64,000 nucleotides of DNA from Aliiroseovarius salicola (GTDB lineage: Bacteria; Pseudomonadota; Alphaproteobacteria; Rhodobacterales; Rhodobacteraceae). The stretch is from NCBI RefSeq assembly GCF_027891095.1, contig NZ_JAQIIO010000001.1, forward strand, positions 659,683 to 723,682, given 5' to 3'. Below the pieces are notes generated by a model, which searched no databases, was not told the DNA's origin, and worked only from the letters and a program-made list of their open reading frames with translations. How positions within the stretch are numbered: position 1 is the first letter of the stretch; every line of letters begins with the position of its first letter. Shown one piece after another: positions 18,643-28,571 of this stretch. The translations under genes were made by a program, and so were the position numbers.

Positions 18643-21600
18643 TCAGGCTGACACCGCCAACTCTCTTTTCTCGGCGCGCCTGAAAAAGATGTAATAGAAC
18701 ACAGGTGCGGCGACCAAGGTCAGAACCGAAGCGAAGGCCAGACCGCCCATAATGGTGATCGACATCGATACAAAGAAGGCATCGGTCAAAAGCGGTGCCA
18801 TGCCGAGGATCGTGGTAATGGCAGCCAGGGCCACCGGGCGCACCCTTGATGCGGACGCGTTGATAATTGCCTCGCGCAGCGGGGTACCTTCTTCGCGGAC
18901 CAGATCGATCTCTTCCACCAGAACGATGCCGTTCTTGATCAGCATGCCGGACAGGCTGAGAAGGCCCAGAAGCGCTGTGAACGTAAATGGTAGGCCAGTA
19001 CCCAGAAGCCCGATCACCACGCCGTTCACCGACATCGGAACCAGAAGCCAGATGATGATCGGCTGGCGGATCGCATTGAACAGCAGGATTGAGATCATCA
19101 CCATGATCAGCAAACTCACCGGAAGCTGTTTGCCAAGGCTTTCATTGGCGCGAGAGGAGTTTTCAAATTCGCCGCCCCATTCCATCGAATAGCCAAGAGG
19201 CAGATCCATTGCCTCGACCGCGGAGCGAATTTCGCTATGAACCGAAGCTGCAGTCATCTCTGCGGGAATATCAGCTCCAACGGTGATGGTTGGCACGCGG
19301 TTCCAGCGGTTGAACTGGGTGTTTTCGACCCGGTATTCGAACCCATCTGTCACCTGTTCTATCGGCAGATAACTTTTGCTGACGGGCGAATAGACCAACT
19401 GGTCGTTCAGACTGTATTCCCCTTCGACCGGACGGCGCGAGATGATCGGGATCAGACGGTCGCGTTCGCGATAGGTGCCAGTCCGCAGGCCGTCGGTCGA
19501 AAAGAGCAGGCTCTGAGCGATCGCATCACGGGTGATCCCGGCAGACTGCGCCTGATTGGTGGCGTAAATCGGTGCAATCGTCAGCTCTTGCTCGCGCCAG
19601 TCGAGTTGTAGGTTGAGCAGATTGTCTGACGCATCTTGCATGACTTTTTCGGTTTCTACAGCGAGCGCGCGTAGCACTTCAGGGTCGCTACCAGACAGCC
19701 GCACCTGGATTGGGGCACCTCCACCTGGGCCGAAGATCAGACGCTCTACCCGAAATTCCCCTTCCGGGAAGCTTTCTGCGCCAAAGGTTTCCAGCCGCTT
19801 GCGCAGGGTTGGGATCTTGTCAATCGTTTCGGTTCGAATGATCAGGTGCCCATAGCCGGGATTGGCTTTACCACCATCATAAGTGAGCATGAAGCGGGTG
19901 GCGCCACTGCCGGCGTAAGATGCGACGGAAACCACATCTTCCTGCGCCAATAGCCACTCTTCCATCACGCGCAGATCGTCCGACGTCTTGCTGACCGATG
20001 TACCCTGAGGCAATTGATAGCGGACAAAGAACAAGGGCGTGTTTGAGTTCGGGAAGAACTGCTGTTTAACCATCCCAAACCCGGCATAACAGACGACAGT
20101 CACGGCGATGAGGCCCGCCACTACAAGCCAGCGCATCGAAAGCGCTTTGTCGAGCGTCCATTTGTAGAGCCGGAAGAAGCCACCTGAATAGGCGTCCTCA
20201 GCACTTTCATTGCCCTGCTTGAACAGCATGTGACCCAGATAGGGGGTGACCGTCAGGGCAAGCACCCAACTGAGCAGGAGCGAAATGCCAATCACAGCAA
20301 AGAGTGAAAACAGAAATTCGCCCGTGCTGTCAGGGGAAAGGCCGATGCCTGAGAAAGCCATGATGCCGATGACGGTGGCCCCGAGCAGGGGGATCTGCGT
20401 TTTCTTTGCAGCATCATCCGCTGCCTGATACGAGTTGCGCCCGCGCCTCATTGAGATCTGCATGCCTTCCGCCACCACAATGGCGTTATCCACCAGCATT
20501 CCCATTGCAATAATCAGCGCACCCAGGGAAATGCGCTCCATCTCGATCGAAAAGAGCCACATGAACATGATGGTGCCGACCACGGTCAGAAGAAGTGTAG
20601 AGCCGATCACGATGGCAGCACGCCAGCCCATGAATAGGCCCAGCACGATGATCACGATACTCACAGACATGGCGAGGTTCTTCAGAAAATCGGTTGATGC
20701 CTGATCCACGACCAAATGCTGTTGATAAATCGGATGAAGTTCTACCCCGTAAGGGATATCCATCGAAAGCTCTGCGAGACGTTCATCGACCCGATGGCCA
20801 ACTTTGACGATGTCCTCGCTTTCCAGTCCCGCAATGGCGAGGGTGAAGGCATCCTGCCCATTGTAGCGAATGATCTGACGCGGGTTGTCGTTGCGTGAGC
20901 GGGTCACCTTTGCAAAATCGATCAGGTTCAACAGTTGCCCGCTGACACCGACACTCAACTCTGCGATGGCCGAGACCGTATCGGACCCTTCAGGCGTTTC
21001 AAGTCTGGTACGATTTGTATCACTGCTGATCGCCCCGGCTGAAGCAACCGAGTTGGCGTCAGACAGGGCCCCCATCAAGGCCGTCGGAGGGATGCCTTGA
21101 TTGACGGTCAATGTCATGTCGGGTTCGACATAGATTACCTCTTCCGGCAATCCTGATACGTCTACGTCGGCCACCCCATCAACAACCAGAAGCTCGCGTC
21201 GCAGGAAGGTGCCCAGATCGTGCAACTCGGCATCGGTAAAACCGGGTGCGGTGACGGCAAAGTAAAGCCCAAACACATCTCCGAAACTGTCATTTACTGT
21301 CGGCTCGCGCACATCTTGTGGCAACTCTGCAGCGGCGTCACCGACGCGCGCGCGCAGACGGGTCCAAATGTCGGGCAATTCGTCGGCTTTATAGGTGTCG
21401 CGGATTTCCACATCGATGCGAGAAACCCCGGGCTGGTTGTCGGACGTGATCTTGTACACTTCCTCCATCTTCTGGATTGCGCTTTCCAAAGGCTCGGAAA
21501 CCTCGGTGGCGACCTGTTCCGCGGTTGCCCCGGGGTATTGTGTGAACACAACGGCTTGTTTGATGGTAAACGCCGGGTCTTCCAACCGTCCGAGATTGAA

Positions 21601-21690
21601 GAAACCATAGGTTCCACCAAAGAGCATGGTCAGGATGACAAGCCATGTGTAGAGCGGCTTCTCGATTGAAGCTTTTGCAATATTAACCAT
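18643..21690 (-). CDS. RND-family efflux pump, inner-membrane subunit
   Basis: A 1015-residue proton-driven exporter of the AcrB/HAE-1 type (normal length about 1020-1050). The N-terminal helix (about 15-32), large periplasmic loops and two sets of membrane helices are visible. The fourth-helix segment GALIIAMGMLVDNAIVVAEG carries the proton-relay Asp. No Cys/Met metal signature of CusA is obvious, so drugs or small organics are the likely substrates. It follows its adaptor gene by 9 bp and is under the marR gene. No outer-membrane TolC partner is encoded here. Confidence 0.92.
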   Translation of the reverse strand: MVNIAKASIEKPLYTWLVILTMLFGGTYGFFNLGRLEDPAFTIKQAVVFTQYPGATAEQVATEVSEPLESAIQKMEEVYKITSDNQPGVSRIDVEIRDTYKADELPDIWTRLRARVGDAAAELPQDVREPTVNDSFGDVFGLYFAVTAPGFTDAELHDLGTFLRRELLVVDGVADVDVSGLPEEVIYVEPDMTLTVNQGIPPTALMGALSDANSVASAGAISSDTNRTRLETPEGSDTVSAIAELSVGVSGQLLNLIDFAKVTRSRNDNPRQIIRYNGQDAFTLAIAGLESEDIVKVGHRVDERLAELSMDIPYGVELHPIYQQHLVVDQASTDFLKNLAMSVSIVIIVLGLFMGWRAAIVIGSTLLLTVVGTIMFMWLFSIEMERISLGALIIAMGMLVDNAIVVAEGMQISMRRGRNSYQAADDAAKKTQIPLLGATVIGIMAFSGIGLSPDSTGEFLFSLFAVIGISLLLSWVLALTVTPYLGHMLFKQGNESAEDAYSGGFFRLYKWTLDKALSMRWLVVAGLIAVTVVCYAGFGMVKQQFFPNSNTPLFFVRYQLPQGTSVSKTSDDLRVMEEWLLAQEDVVSVASYAGSGATRFMLTYDGGKANPGYGHLIIRTETIDKIPTLRKRLETFGAESFPEGEFRVERLIFGPGGGAPIQVRLSGSDPEVLRALAVETEKVMQDASDNLLNLQLDWREQELTIAPIYATNQAQSAGITRDAIAQSLLFSTDGLRTGTYRERDRLIPIISRRPVEGEYSLNDQLVYSPVSKSYLPIEQVTDGFEYRVENTQFNRWNRVPTITVGADIPAEMTAASVHSEIRSAVEAMDLPLGYSMEWGGEFENSSRANESLGKQLPVSLLIMVMISILLFNAIRQPIIIWLLVPMSVNGVVIGLLGTGLPFTFTALLGLLSLSGMLIKNGIVLVEEIDLVREEGTPLREAIINASASRVRPVALAAITTILGMAPLLTDAFFVSMSITIMGGLAFASVLTLVAAPVFYYIFFRRAEKRELAVSA

Positions 21691-21699
21691 GGGATGTTC

Positions 21700-22746
21700 C
21701 TAGTTCGAATAGCCGGTGAAGGGGCGCACGGTGTCGCCATCTGCAATACGATTTGCGCCGGCGGCCACGATGACCTGGCCAGCACTCAAGCCCGATGTAA
21801 CAATGAAATCCCCGTTTTCCGAAGGCCGGGCCTCAATAGGCACCTGCTTTATCACACCGGTCCCGGTTTCCGTTTCTTCATAGATCATGACGGAAAGGTT
21901 TTTGTTCGCATCCGCGACAATGGCGGTGCCGGGGATAACATTCTGCTGATCGTCACTTTCAACATGGGCACGCACATCCACGGATGAGCCGGGCAGGACC
22001 AGCAACCCCGGAGGGGTCGCCATGCCAAGAGTCAATCTATAGGTCTGTCCAACCGGAGACGCCTCAGCGTTGAACTCGCGCACGATCAGCGGATAGGCTT
22101 GGTCGCTGGCCGGAAAATGGGCGGTGAGCTCTACATCCCCATCCTTGTTTGCCTTCTGGAACAGGATCTCAGGCACGTCGATGTCAATGCGGATTTCAGC
22201 CATGTCGTGCAGCCGGACCACGGGCGTTCCCGGGGCAGTCGTGACAAAGTTGCCGACATTCCGCATTGCGACAAGGGCGTCAAAGGGAGCGACAAGCGTA
22301 GTGTGCTCGAGGTCAAACTCTGCCTTGCGCACTGCGATATCTGCGAGGCTGGCCTGTGTTGTGGCGTCATCCAAAGCGACTTGGCTGACGGTTTGCCCTT
22401 GTAGTTTTGAAAGGCGGTTGAGCGTGCGCTCGGCCTGATCTTTCTGCAAGACCGCCTGCTCATAGGCGAGCGAATATCGTTCCTGATCCAATTGCGCGAT
22501 GAGTGTACCTGCTTTGATGACATCGCCTTCGATCACCGGAAATTCTATGATCTGGCCGCCGACCTGAAACGCTAGATCAACAGTTTGGCGGGCCACAACC
22601 CTGCCAAAGAACAGCCGGTCAATGGCAACAAACTGGTCGGTCACTTCCATCAATTTGACAGGCTTGATTGGATTTTGTGCCAGCGCAGGGGACAGGGTCA
22701 GCCCGGCGGCCAGTGCGGCCATAAGAATTGGTTTTGCAAATGTCAT
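21700..22746 (-). CDS. RND efflux periplasmic adaptor (membrane fusion protein)
   Basis: A 348-residue exported adaptor. It has a signal peptide (MTFAKPILMAALAAGLTLSPALA), a lipoyl half-motif (VGGQIIEFPVIEGDVIKAGTLIAQLD), an alpha-helical hairpin (about 95-150), a second lipoyl half, then the beta-barrel and membrane-proximal domains. It bridges the inner-membrane pump and an outer-membrane channel. No lipobox is present. The ATG overlaps the marR stop (ATGA), and the pump gene follows directly. Confidence 0.92.
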   Translation of the reverse strand: MTFAKPILMAALAAGLTLSPALAQNPIKPVKLMEVTDQFVAIDRLFFGRVVARQTVDLAFQVGGQIIEFPVIEGDVIKAGTLIAQLDQERYSLAYEQAVLQKDQAERTLNRLSKLQGQTVSQVALDDATTQASLADIAVRKAEFDLEHTTLVAPFDALVAMRNVGNFVTTAPGTPVVRLHDMAEIRIDIDVPEILFQKANKDGDVELTAHFPASDQAYPLIVREFNAEASPVGQTYRLTLGMATPPGLLVLPGSSVDVRAHVESDDQQNVIPGTAIVADANKNLSVMIYEETETGTGVIKQVPIEARPSENGDFIVTSGLSAGQVIVAAGANRIADGDTVRPFTGYSN

Positions 22747-23270
22747 GTCAATGATCCCTCATTGGGTGCCTGATCTAGTTTTTCGATCAGCTCGGGGTTT
22801 TGTATTGCCAGTTGAATATTGGTGTGCAGCTTGGTGCCGATCCGTGCCAGAACTTCCAGTTCGCCATCATCGAGTTGCAGCAGGTCCTGCAAGAGCATAC
22901 GCGACATGCGAGTGTATTCACGACGCAATGCACGACCTTCGTCCGTCAACACCAACAACCAGGCGCGACGATCATTGGGGTCGCGCTCGCGGATCACCAG
23001 ACCGATCCGCTCCATCTGATCGGCTGCCGTTGTCATGGTGGATGGGAGCGTGCCCGTGTCGCGGGCCAACTCACCCAATCTCTTTGGGCGGTCTAGACGG
23101 ATCAGAATGCTGCTTTGAAGTTTGCTCAGATCCTGCCCGGGATGGCGATCACAAAGCTGGTTCTCCAGAAAAGAATGAAACGCAATGATCCCCATGACAG
23201 CCCGAAATTCTGGTTCGAGATTGGGATCAGCCTGCGGGAGGTGGGTGTGGTCATCACTGCAAGTGGCCAT
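22743..23270 (-). CDS. MarR-family regulator of the RND operon
   Basis: A 175-residue winged-helix regulator. The helix-turn-helix spans roughly 52-85 (LSKLQSSILIRLDRP..LGELARDTGTLPSTMTTAADQME) and the wing contains RDPNDRRAWLLVLTDEG, the MarR signature. It is the first gene of the marR-adaptor-pump operon, which is a classic self-repressing arrangement released by the pump's substrates. A candidate operator lies about 40 bp upstream. Confidence 0.9.
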   Translation of the reverse strand: MATCSDDHTHLPQADPNLEPEFRAVMGIIAFHSFLENQLCDRHPGQDLSKLQSSILIRLDRPKRLGELARDTGTLPSTMTTAADQMERIGLVIRERDPNDRRAWLLVLTDEGRALRREYTRMSRMLLQDLLQLDDGELEVLARIGTKLHTNIQLAIQNPELIEKLDQAPNEGSLT

Positions 23271-23674
23271 GATAGCGTCCGGTCTGATACACGATCCAGC
23301 CTATATAGTTCATAAAATGAAACATCCAATATGGAAAATACTATTATTGTGACTGTCCCTGTATTTTGTGGAGGCAGAACGTTCATGAGGTGAGAGCGGC
23401 GAGGTGCCCCAACGTCATGATAATCCGGTCCGGAAAAATTTGATCAGATGTAGTGTGAGGAAAGCAACGCCTTAGCGTTTGCTGATTGCTGACTCGGGAT
23501 GGAGAAGTTTTCTGAATTGGTAAGGCGACCGTACCAGTTTGGGAAATTACTATTTGAAATCTGGACTGACTTCCGTAGTAATGGCTTTGGTAACTCGGCT
23601 ACCCCACGGGAGAGATTTTGGGGCAGCCCCGATTGATAACCAAAGAACTGACATCCTGGAGGAGGAATTTTCAT
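23271..23674. other. Divergent regulatory region between marR and the TRAP genes
   Basis: This 404 bp gap has no convincing gene. It contains the candidate MarR operator (23309-23321), a short palindrome TCCGGTCCGGA at 23424-23434, and the strong ribosome site GGAGGAGG for the TRAP binding-protein gene at its right end. An in-frame extension of that gene back to 23618 lacks a ribosome site. Confidence 0.5.
23309..23321. promoter_or_regulatory. Candidate MarR operator
   Basis: Perfect inverted repeat TTCAT-AAA-ATGAA in AT-rich DNA, 39 bp upstream of the marR start. Position and symmetry fit an autoregulatory MarR site. There is no direct proof. Confidence 0.4.
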
Positions 23675-24760
23675 ATGGAACGCCGTAAGTTTTTGACGGG
23701 GGCCGCGCTGGGCGCTGGTGCAACCGCTCTGGCCACACCTTCGCTGGCTCAAAGTGGCAAGACCCTGACCATCGTGTCTACTTGGCCCCGCGACTTTCCC
23801 GGCATCGGCATGTCCGCACAGCGACTGGCTGCGCGCATTGCGCAGCTGTCAGACGGTGCGCTTAATGTGGAATACTTCGCTTCGGGTGAACGTGTTGGCG
23901 CGTTTGACGTGTTTGACGAAGTGGCATCGGGCAATGCTCAGGCCTATATCGGTGCGGAATACTATTTCACCGGCAAACATCCCGCATTTGCCTATTTCAC
24001 CTCGGTTCCGTTTGGCATGACCAACCCCGAGTGGAACGCCTGGATCAAGTTCGGTGGTGGTCAGGAACTTTGGGATGAGCTGTCGGGTGAATTTGGCCTG
24101 AAAGCCTTCACCGCAGGTGCAACCGGCACCCAGGCGGGTGGCTGGTTCAACAAGGAAATCGAAAGCCCCGATGACTTCAAAGGCCTGAAGATGCGTATTC
24201 CTGGTATGGGTGGTCAGGTGATCTCGAAGCTGGGCGGTTCGACCGTGTCAGTTCCAGGCTCGCAGATTTATGAGAACCTGGTGTCGGGTGCCATCGACGC
24301 AACCGAATGGGTGGGTCCGTTCAACGACTACTTTATGAAGTTCTATGAAGCAGCCAAATTCTACTACACCGCAGGTATGCACGAGCCGGGCGGTGGGCTT
24401 GGCTTCTCGATGAACAGAGCGTGGTATGATGGTCTGTCCGATTGGGAAAAAGCCGTGATCGAAGCAGCGTGTATGGAAGAAAATGCCGCTGCATACGAAG
24501 AAAACATCGCAAAGAACGGCGAATATCTGGCCAAGCTTGTTGACGAGCAGGGTGTGGAAGTGCGCAACTTTAACGAAGACGTTTGGGATGCATTTGGTGA
24601 AGCCGCTGAAGAAGTGTTCGAAGAAACTCGCGATCACTCACCTCTGGCTGCCAAAGTCAACGACTCGTTCCAAGAGAAGCTGCGCGAAATGGGCACTATG
24701 AACGCCAATTTCGAAGTTGGCTATGTCAACCAGCGTAACCGCGTGCTGGGTCTGGTCTAA
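23675..24760 (+). CDS. TRAP transporter substrate-binding protein, TakP-like
   Basis: A 361-residue periplasmic DctP-family binding protein with a Tat-type signal (MERRKFLTGAALGAGATALATPSLAQ). The segments GGWFNKEI, GLKMRIPGMGGQVISKLGG and GAIDATEWVGP match the TakP branch, which binds 2-oxo acids. The Arg in KMRIPG is the usual carboxylate-binding residue. The ligand is thus probably a monocarboxylate such as a 2-oxo or hydroxy acid (inference). ATG 23675 follows a strong GGAGGAGG site. A hairpin separates it from the permease genes. Confidence 0.9.
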   Translation: MERRKFLTGAALGAGATALATPSLAQSGKTLTIVSTWPRDFPGIGMSAQRLAARIAQLSDGALNVEYFASGERVGAFDVFDEVASGNAQAYIGAEYYFTGKHPAFAYFTSVPFGMTNPEWNAWIKFGGGQELWDELSGEFGLKAFTAGATGTQAGGWFNKEIESPDDFKGLKMRIPGMGGQVISKLGGSTVSVPGSQIYENLVSGAIDATEWVGPFNDYFMKFYEAAKFYYTAGMHEPGGGLGFSMNRAWYDGLSDWEKAVIEAACMEENAAAYEENIAKNGEYLAKLVDEQGVEVRNFNEDVWDAFGEAAEEVFEETRDHSPLAAKVNDSFQEKLREMGTMNANFEVGYVNQRNRVLGLV

Positions 24761-24783
24761 AAGGCCGTTGACTATATGATAAC

Positions 24784-24811
24784 AGAGCGGGGCTTCGGTC
24801 CCGCTCTTTTG
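24784..24811 (+). terminator. Hairpin with T-tail between TRAP binding protein and permease genes
   Basis: AGAGCGGG (24784-24791) pairs with CCCGCTCT (24800-24807), followed by TTTT. It probably allows partial read-through, so the binding protein is made in excess of the permease, a common arrangement. Confidence 0.65.
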
Positions 24812-24857
24812 CAAGCGTGGTTTGTAGTCATACAAACTGCGCGCTGTGGGGGAGCAC

Positions 24858-25850
24858 ATGGCAAGCGATTTTTCAGACATTCAACGCAACGGAAACCCGG
24901 CTATTCCTGCCCGGCTATTTGCTTGGGGCATGCTGGCGGTTCTTTTTGCGTTTCTGGTAAACAACGCCTTGATCATCGGCTTTGGCCTGCCGGGCGTTAA
25001 GCCAATTCTGTCTGGCGACACCACGGGCGGAACTTTGATCAATCTCGGGGTCTACATTCTGTCGATCGGAGCGGCCTCACTATATGTGCTGAGATCTCGT
25101 GAGACATCTTTGCGCTGGGATGCAATGGGCATCCACAGGTTCAATGTCTATCTGATCCGTGCGTTTTTCTGGTCGGTTTTATTTGTCGGCATCGCCGACA
25201 GCCTAATTGCCTTTATGCGGGTCGAAGGCTTTCTTTCCGTGTTCTTTGCAGAGGATACAACCAAACTCTTCGCCAAATCGCGTTGGGTTGCGCCCTATAT
25301 CCACATTCCCCTCGTGGTGCTGGGCTTTGTTGTCGCAGCGTTCACACGCACGTTAGGATTTACCTGGCTTGCCCTGCTAATCGTGGCTGCAGAGCTATTG
25401 ATTGTTGTCTCGCGCTTTGTCTTTTCCTACGAACAAGCCCTGATGGGGGACCTTGTGCGCTATTGGTATGCGGCGCTTTTTCTGTTTGCTTCGGCCTACA
25501 CCCTGTTTGAGGAGGGCCACGTTCGCGTTGACGTGCTCTACGCCGGATTTGGACGCACCACCCGTGGCTTCTTAAACGCTTTTGGGTCGATCGTGCTGGG
25601 GATGTCCACCACTTGGGTGATCCTGACTGTTGGTTTCAATGGCAAGACCTCGATTATCAACAGCCCGATTATCAACTTCGAAATTTCGCAAGCGGGCGGT
25701 GTGGGAATGTTCATCAAATACCAGATGGCGGTGTTCCTTGGGATCTTTGCCATCACCATGCTGATCCAGTTCGTAAGCTATTTCCTGGAAGCCATGGCCG
25801 ACAAACGTGACGAGCCGGGCCACCGTGAAATTGCCCCGGCGGCACACTAA
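24858..25850 (+). CDS. TRAP transporter small permease (DctQ-like), long form
   Basis: A 330-residue membrane protein with about eight hydrophobic segments. Ordinary DctQ subunits have four helices and 160-230 residues. The DctQ-like part appears to be C-terminal (about 185-310, including YALFLFASAYTLFEEGHVRVDVLY), preceded by extra helices (about 15-40, 55-80, 90-120, 140-185). ATG 24858 has GGGGGAG upstream. GTG 24846 is a weaker choice. It partners the large permease encoded 14 bp downstream. Confidence 0.85.
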   Translation: MASDFSDIQRNGNPAIPARLFAWGMLAVLFAFLVNNALIIGFGLPGVKPILSGDTTGGTLINLGVYILSIGAASLYVLRSRETSLRWDAMGIHRFNVYLIRAFFWSVLFVGIADSLIAFMRVEGFLSVFFAEDTTKLFAKSRWVAPYIHIPLVVLGFVVAAFTRTLGFTWLALLIVAAELLIVVSRFVFSYEQALMGDLVRYWYAALFLFASAYTLFEEGHVRVDVLYAGFGRTTRGFLNAFGSIVLGMSTTWVILTVGFNGKTSIINSPIINFEISQAGGVGMFIKYQMAVFLGIFAITMLIQFVSYFLEAMADKRDEPGHREIAPAAH

Positions 25851-25864
25851 GAGGATAACGGATC

Positions 25865-28519
25865 ATGGAACTCTATTTCCTCGCACTTCTCATTCTGATC
25901 ATGGCTGCCGCCTTGGGCTCCGGGTATCCCGTGGCCTTTGCTTTGCCTGGCGCCGCGATCATCACCATTGGCCTTGCTGCCGGTGCTGGCTACATGTTTG
26001 CTGGATCAACGGATGCCTATTTCCATTCGGGTGGACCAAGCCAGTGGCTCTCCGCCGGTGTGACCAACCTCAGGGGGGTCTATTGGGAGGTCGAGAGGGA
26101 TACTCTGATTGCCATCCCGCTCTTCATCTTCATGGGGATCATGCTGCAGCGTTCTAAAATCGCTGAAGATCTTCTGGTCACGATGGCCCAACTGTTTGGC
26201 CCGGTGCCGGGGGGCTTGGGCATTTCCGTGGTTTTCGTGGGTGCGCTGCTTGCTGCCACCACCGGGATCGTTGGGGCAACCGTTGTGGCGATGGGCCTGA
26301 TCTCTCTGCCAGCCATGCTGCGCAACAACTATTCCTCGCCTCTGGCAACAGGGACAATCGCCGCCTCAGGCACATTGGGGCAGATCATCCCCCCTTCGAT
26401 TGTTCTGATCATTCTGGCCGACCAGTTGGCCTCTGCCACCGATCAGGCGTCAACTGCACGTAAAGCGCTGCACAAGGACGCGACGGGCGAGTTGTCCATG
26501 CCCTCTGTTTTCGATGTGGCCTCGACCTCGGCCGGTGAGATGTTTCTTGGGGCGTTTATCCCCGGTATCCTGCTGGTCGGGCTCTATATGCTCTACATTC
26601 TGGTATTCGCGATCCTGCGTCCCAAGCTGGCACCAGCTGTGCCATACCGAGGCAAATATGACATCGGATTTGTCAAAAATGTATCAATCACGCTGATCCC
26701 GCCGCTGGCGTTGATCTTCCTTGTTCTTGGGTCGATCATCGGTGGTATTGCGACGGTGAACCAAGCAGGCGCAATCGGTGCAGCCGGGGCGATGATCATG
26801 GCGAGCTATCGTCTGCCCAAGGGCGGGAAAACGCTTTATTATCCTGCACTCATTGCAATCGCATCGATGGTTCTGGTTGGGTTTACACTGGCCAACTTCA
26901 ACATGAATGTTAAAGCGATCGAAACCGGGGCGGACAAGCTGGGCATCGCCTTGGGTGCTATTGCAACGATCCTTCTTCTTGTATCGCTCATCTGGTCAGG
27001 GATCCGTATTTTCAAGATCGACGACACCCTTCAGGGGGTGATGCTGGAAACGGCCAAAACCACATCGCTTGTGTTCATCATTCTACTGGGCGCGGCGATG
27101 CTGACGGCTGCGTTCCGTGCGTTTGGTGGTGAAGAGCTGGTCAAGGAATTCCTGCTGGGTCTGCCCGGTGGGTTCTGGACACAGTTCCTTATCGTGATGT
27201 TGGTGATCTTTATTTTGGGCTTCTTCCTCGATTTCATCGAGATTGCCGTGGTGGTTGTGCCAATTGTTGCACCGATCCTGCTCGCGGACCCACAAGCCAA
27301 CATCACCGCGGTCTGGTTGGGGGTCATGATCGGTCTGAACATTCAGACCAGCTTCCTCACGCCTCCATTCGGATTTGCGCTCTTTTATCTGCGGGGTGTG
27401 GCGCCTGCGGTGGTAAAAACAGTGCAGATGTATAAAGGGGTCATCGCCTTCATCCTGTTGCAAATCTCAGCACTGGTGATTGTTGGGGCGTTCCCGCCGC
27501 TGGTGAACTATTTGCCAAACCGGGTGAGTTTTCTGTCCGAAAGCAGCCCGCCGCCCCGTAATCCCAAGCTGCAATTGTGTGTTGAGGACTATGTTGGGCA
27601 AAACCTGGCGGAAAGCTCAGTTGCGGCAGATGCGATCAAGCTCGCCCGCGGGCTGGATCTGTCTATTTTACCCAAGGATCTGGCAAAGGATCTGACCGAG
27701 GGGTTTGATAAGGCTGATCTAGCACTGGAAAAACTCACCGAAGCATTCGACTCAGCGCAGATTGTCGAAATGGCTGCGCCGGGATATCGCCCAATGCATG
27801 GCCAGGTGCGGGGGATCGAAAAGCAGGTCCGTAGGCTGGAAGCAGAGGCCAAGGAACTTGGCACGCAGATCAGCCGCATGCGTGATGAAAGTCAGGCGGA
27901 AATGCGCGCCAAATTGCAGGCGCACCTGGATGTGATTGAAGCTGAAGCTGAAGCACTGCGTGTCACCATACCGGCGGCCTGGGCAGAGAAGCAGAGCGAG
28001 TTCCTGAAACTTACTCAGGCTGAAAACAAAGCACGCTCTCAATATCGTCGCGCCGCAGATGAGTCATATGAAGGGCCACAGTCTGTGTTGGCTGTTCTTG
28101 AGGACAATCAGGCTTATTCTGAATTGCAGGTTGATCTGATGGCGTTGCGTCAGACCATCGAAAGTATTCCCGAGAAAGACGCGGAAGGCATCGTCAATGA
28201 TTTTGCCAAACGTGTCGGAGGTGTCGAAGGGGCGGGCGACGTGAAAAAGGCCCTTGGTAAGGCGCGCAAAGCGCTGAAGGCAAAAACCCCGGATCGTGAA
28301 AAGGCGTTGGTCGAGTATGAAAATGCCGTCGCTGCCTATGAAGCGCAACTCTCTTGGCGGATGGAAGCAGAAGCCAAGCTTGCACCTGGGATCAATGCCT
28401 ATCTTGACGGGATTCGTGACACCTTGGGTGTGCGTTTGCAGTCTCGTTTCACGCGAAGTCAGGCTCTCTTCATGGCCTCATGTACGGCCTATCATCGCGA
28501 TATTTCACTGAATTTCTGA
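25865..28519 (+). CDS. TRAP transporter large permease (DctM-like) with long coiled-coil tail
   Basis: An 884-residue protein, against about 430 for typical DctM. Residues 1 to about 545 hold the permease with many membrane helices and DctM motifs (GGLGISVVFVGALLAATTGIVGAT, SGTLGQIIPPSIVLII, FFLDFIEIAVVVVP, LNIQTSFLTPPFGFALFYLRG). Extra material is also inserted around 185-225 and 290-400. Residues about 560-884 are hydrophilic and strongly heptad-like, rich in Glu/Lys/Ala, predicting a long coiled coil with no second membrane domain. The frame is unbroken, so the tail is a true fusion. Its role is unknown; scaffolding or regulation of uptake are guesses. A terminator follows. Confidence 0.88.
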   Translation: MELYFLALLILIMAAALGSGYPVAFALPGAAIITIGLAAGAGYMFAGSTDAYFHSGGPSQWLSAGVTNLRGVYWEVERDTLIAIPLFIFMGIMLQRSKIAEDLLVTMAQLFGPVPGGLGISVVFVGALLAATTGIVGATVVAMGLISLPAMLRNNYSSPLATGTIAASGTLGQIIPPSIVLIILADQLASATDQASTARKALHKDATGELSMPSVFDVASTSAGEMFLGAFIPGILLVGLYMLYILVFAILRPKLAPAVPYRGKYDIGFVKNVSITLIPPLALIFLVLGSIIGGIATVNQAGAIGAAGAMIMASYRLPKGGKTLYYPALIAIASMVLVGFTLANFNMNVKAIETGADKLGIALGAIATILLLVSLIWSGIRIFKIDDTLQGVMLETAKTTSLVFIILLGAAMLTAAFRAFGGEELVKEFLLGLPGGFWTQFLIVMLVIFILGFFLDFIEIAVVVVPIVAPILLADPQANITAVWLGVMIGLNIQTSFLTPPFGFALFYLRGVAPAVVKTVQMYKGVIAFILLQISALVIVGAFPPLVNYLPNRVSFLSESSPPPRNPKLQLCVEDYVGQNLAESSVAADAIKLARGLDLSILPKDLAKDLTEGFDKADLALEKLTEAFDSAQIVEMAAPGYRPMHGQVRGIEKQVRRLEAEAKELGTQISRMRDESQAEMRAKLQAHLDVIEAEAEALRVTIPAAWAEKQSEFLKLTQAENKARSQYRRAADESYEGPQSVLAVLEDNQAYSELQVDLMALRQTIESIPEKDAEGIVNDFAKRVGGVEGAGDVKKALGKARKALKAKTPDREKALVEYENAVAAYEAQLSWRMEAEAKLAPGINAYLDGIRDTLGVRLQSRFTRSQALFMASCTAYHRDISLNF

Positions 28520-28540
28520 TTGACCAAGCGTAATATATGA

Positions 28541-28571
28541 AAAGCCGGGCGTTCATCCCGGCTTTTTTTAT
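28541..28571 (+). terminator. Rho-independent terminator after the TRAP operon
   Basis: AAAGCCGGG pairs with CCCGGCTTT around a 7-nt loop, followed by a run of T residues, 21 bp beyond the permease stop. Confidence 0.85.
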
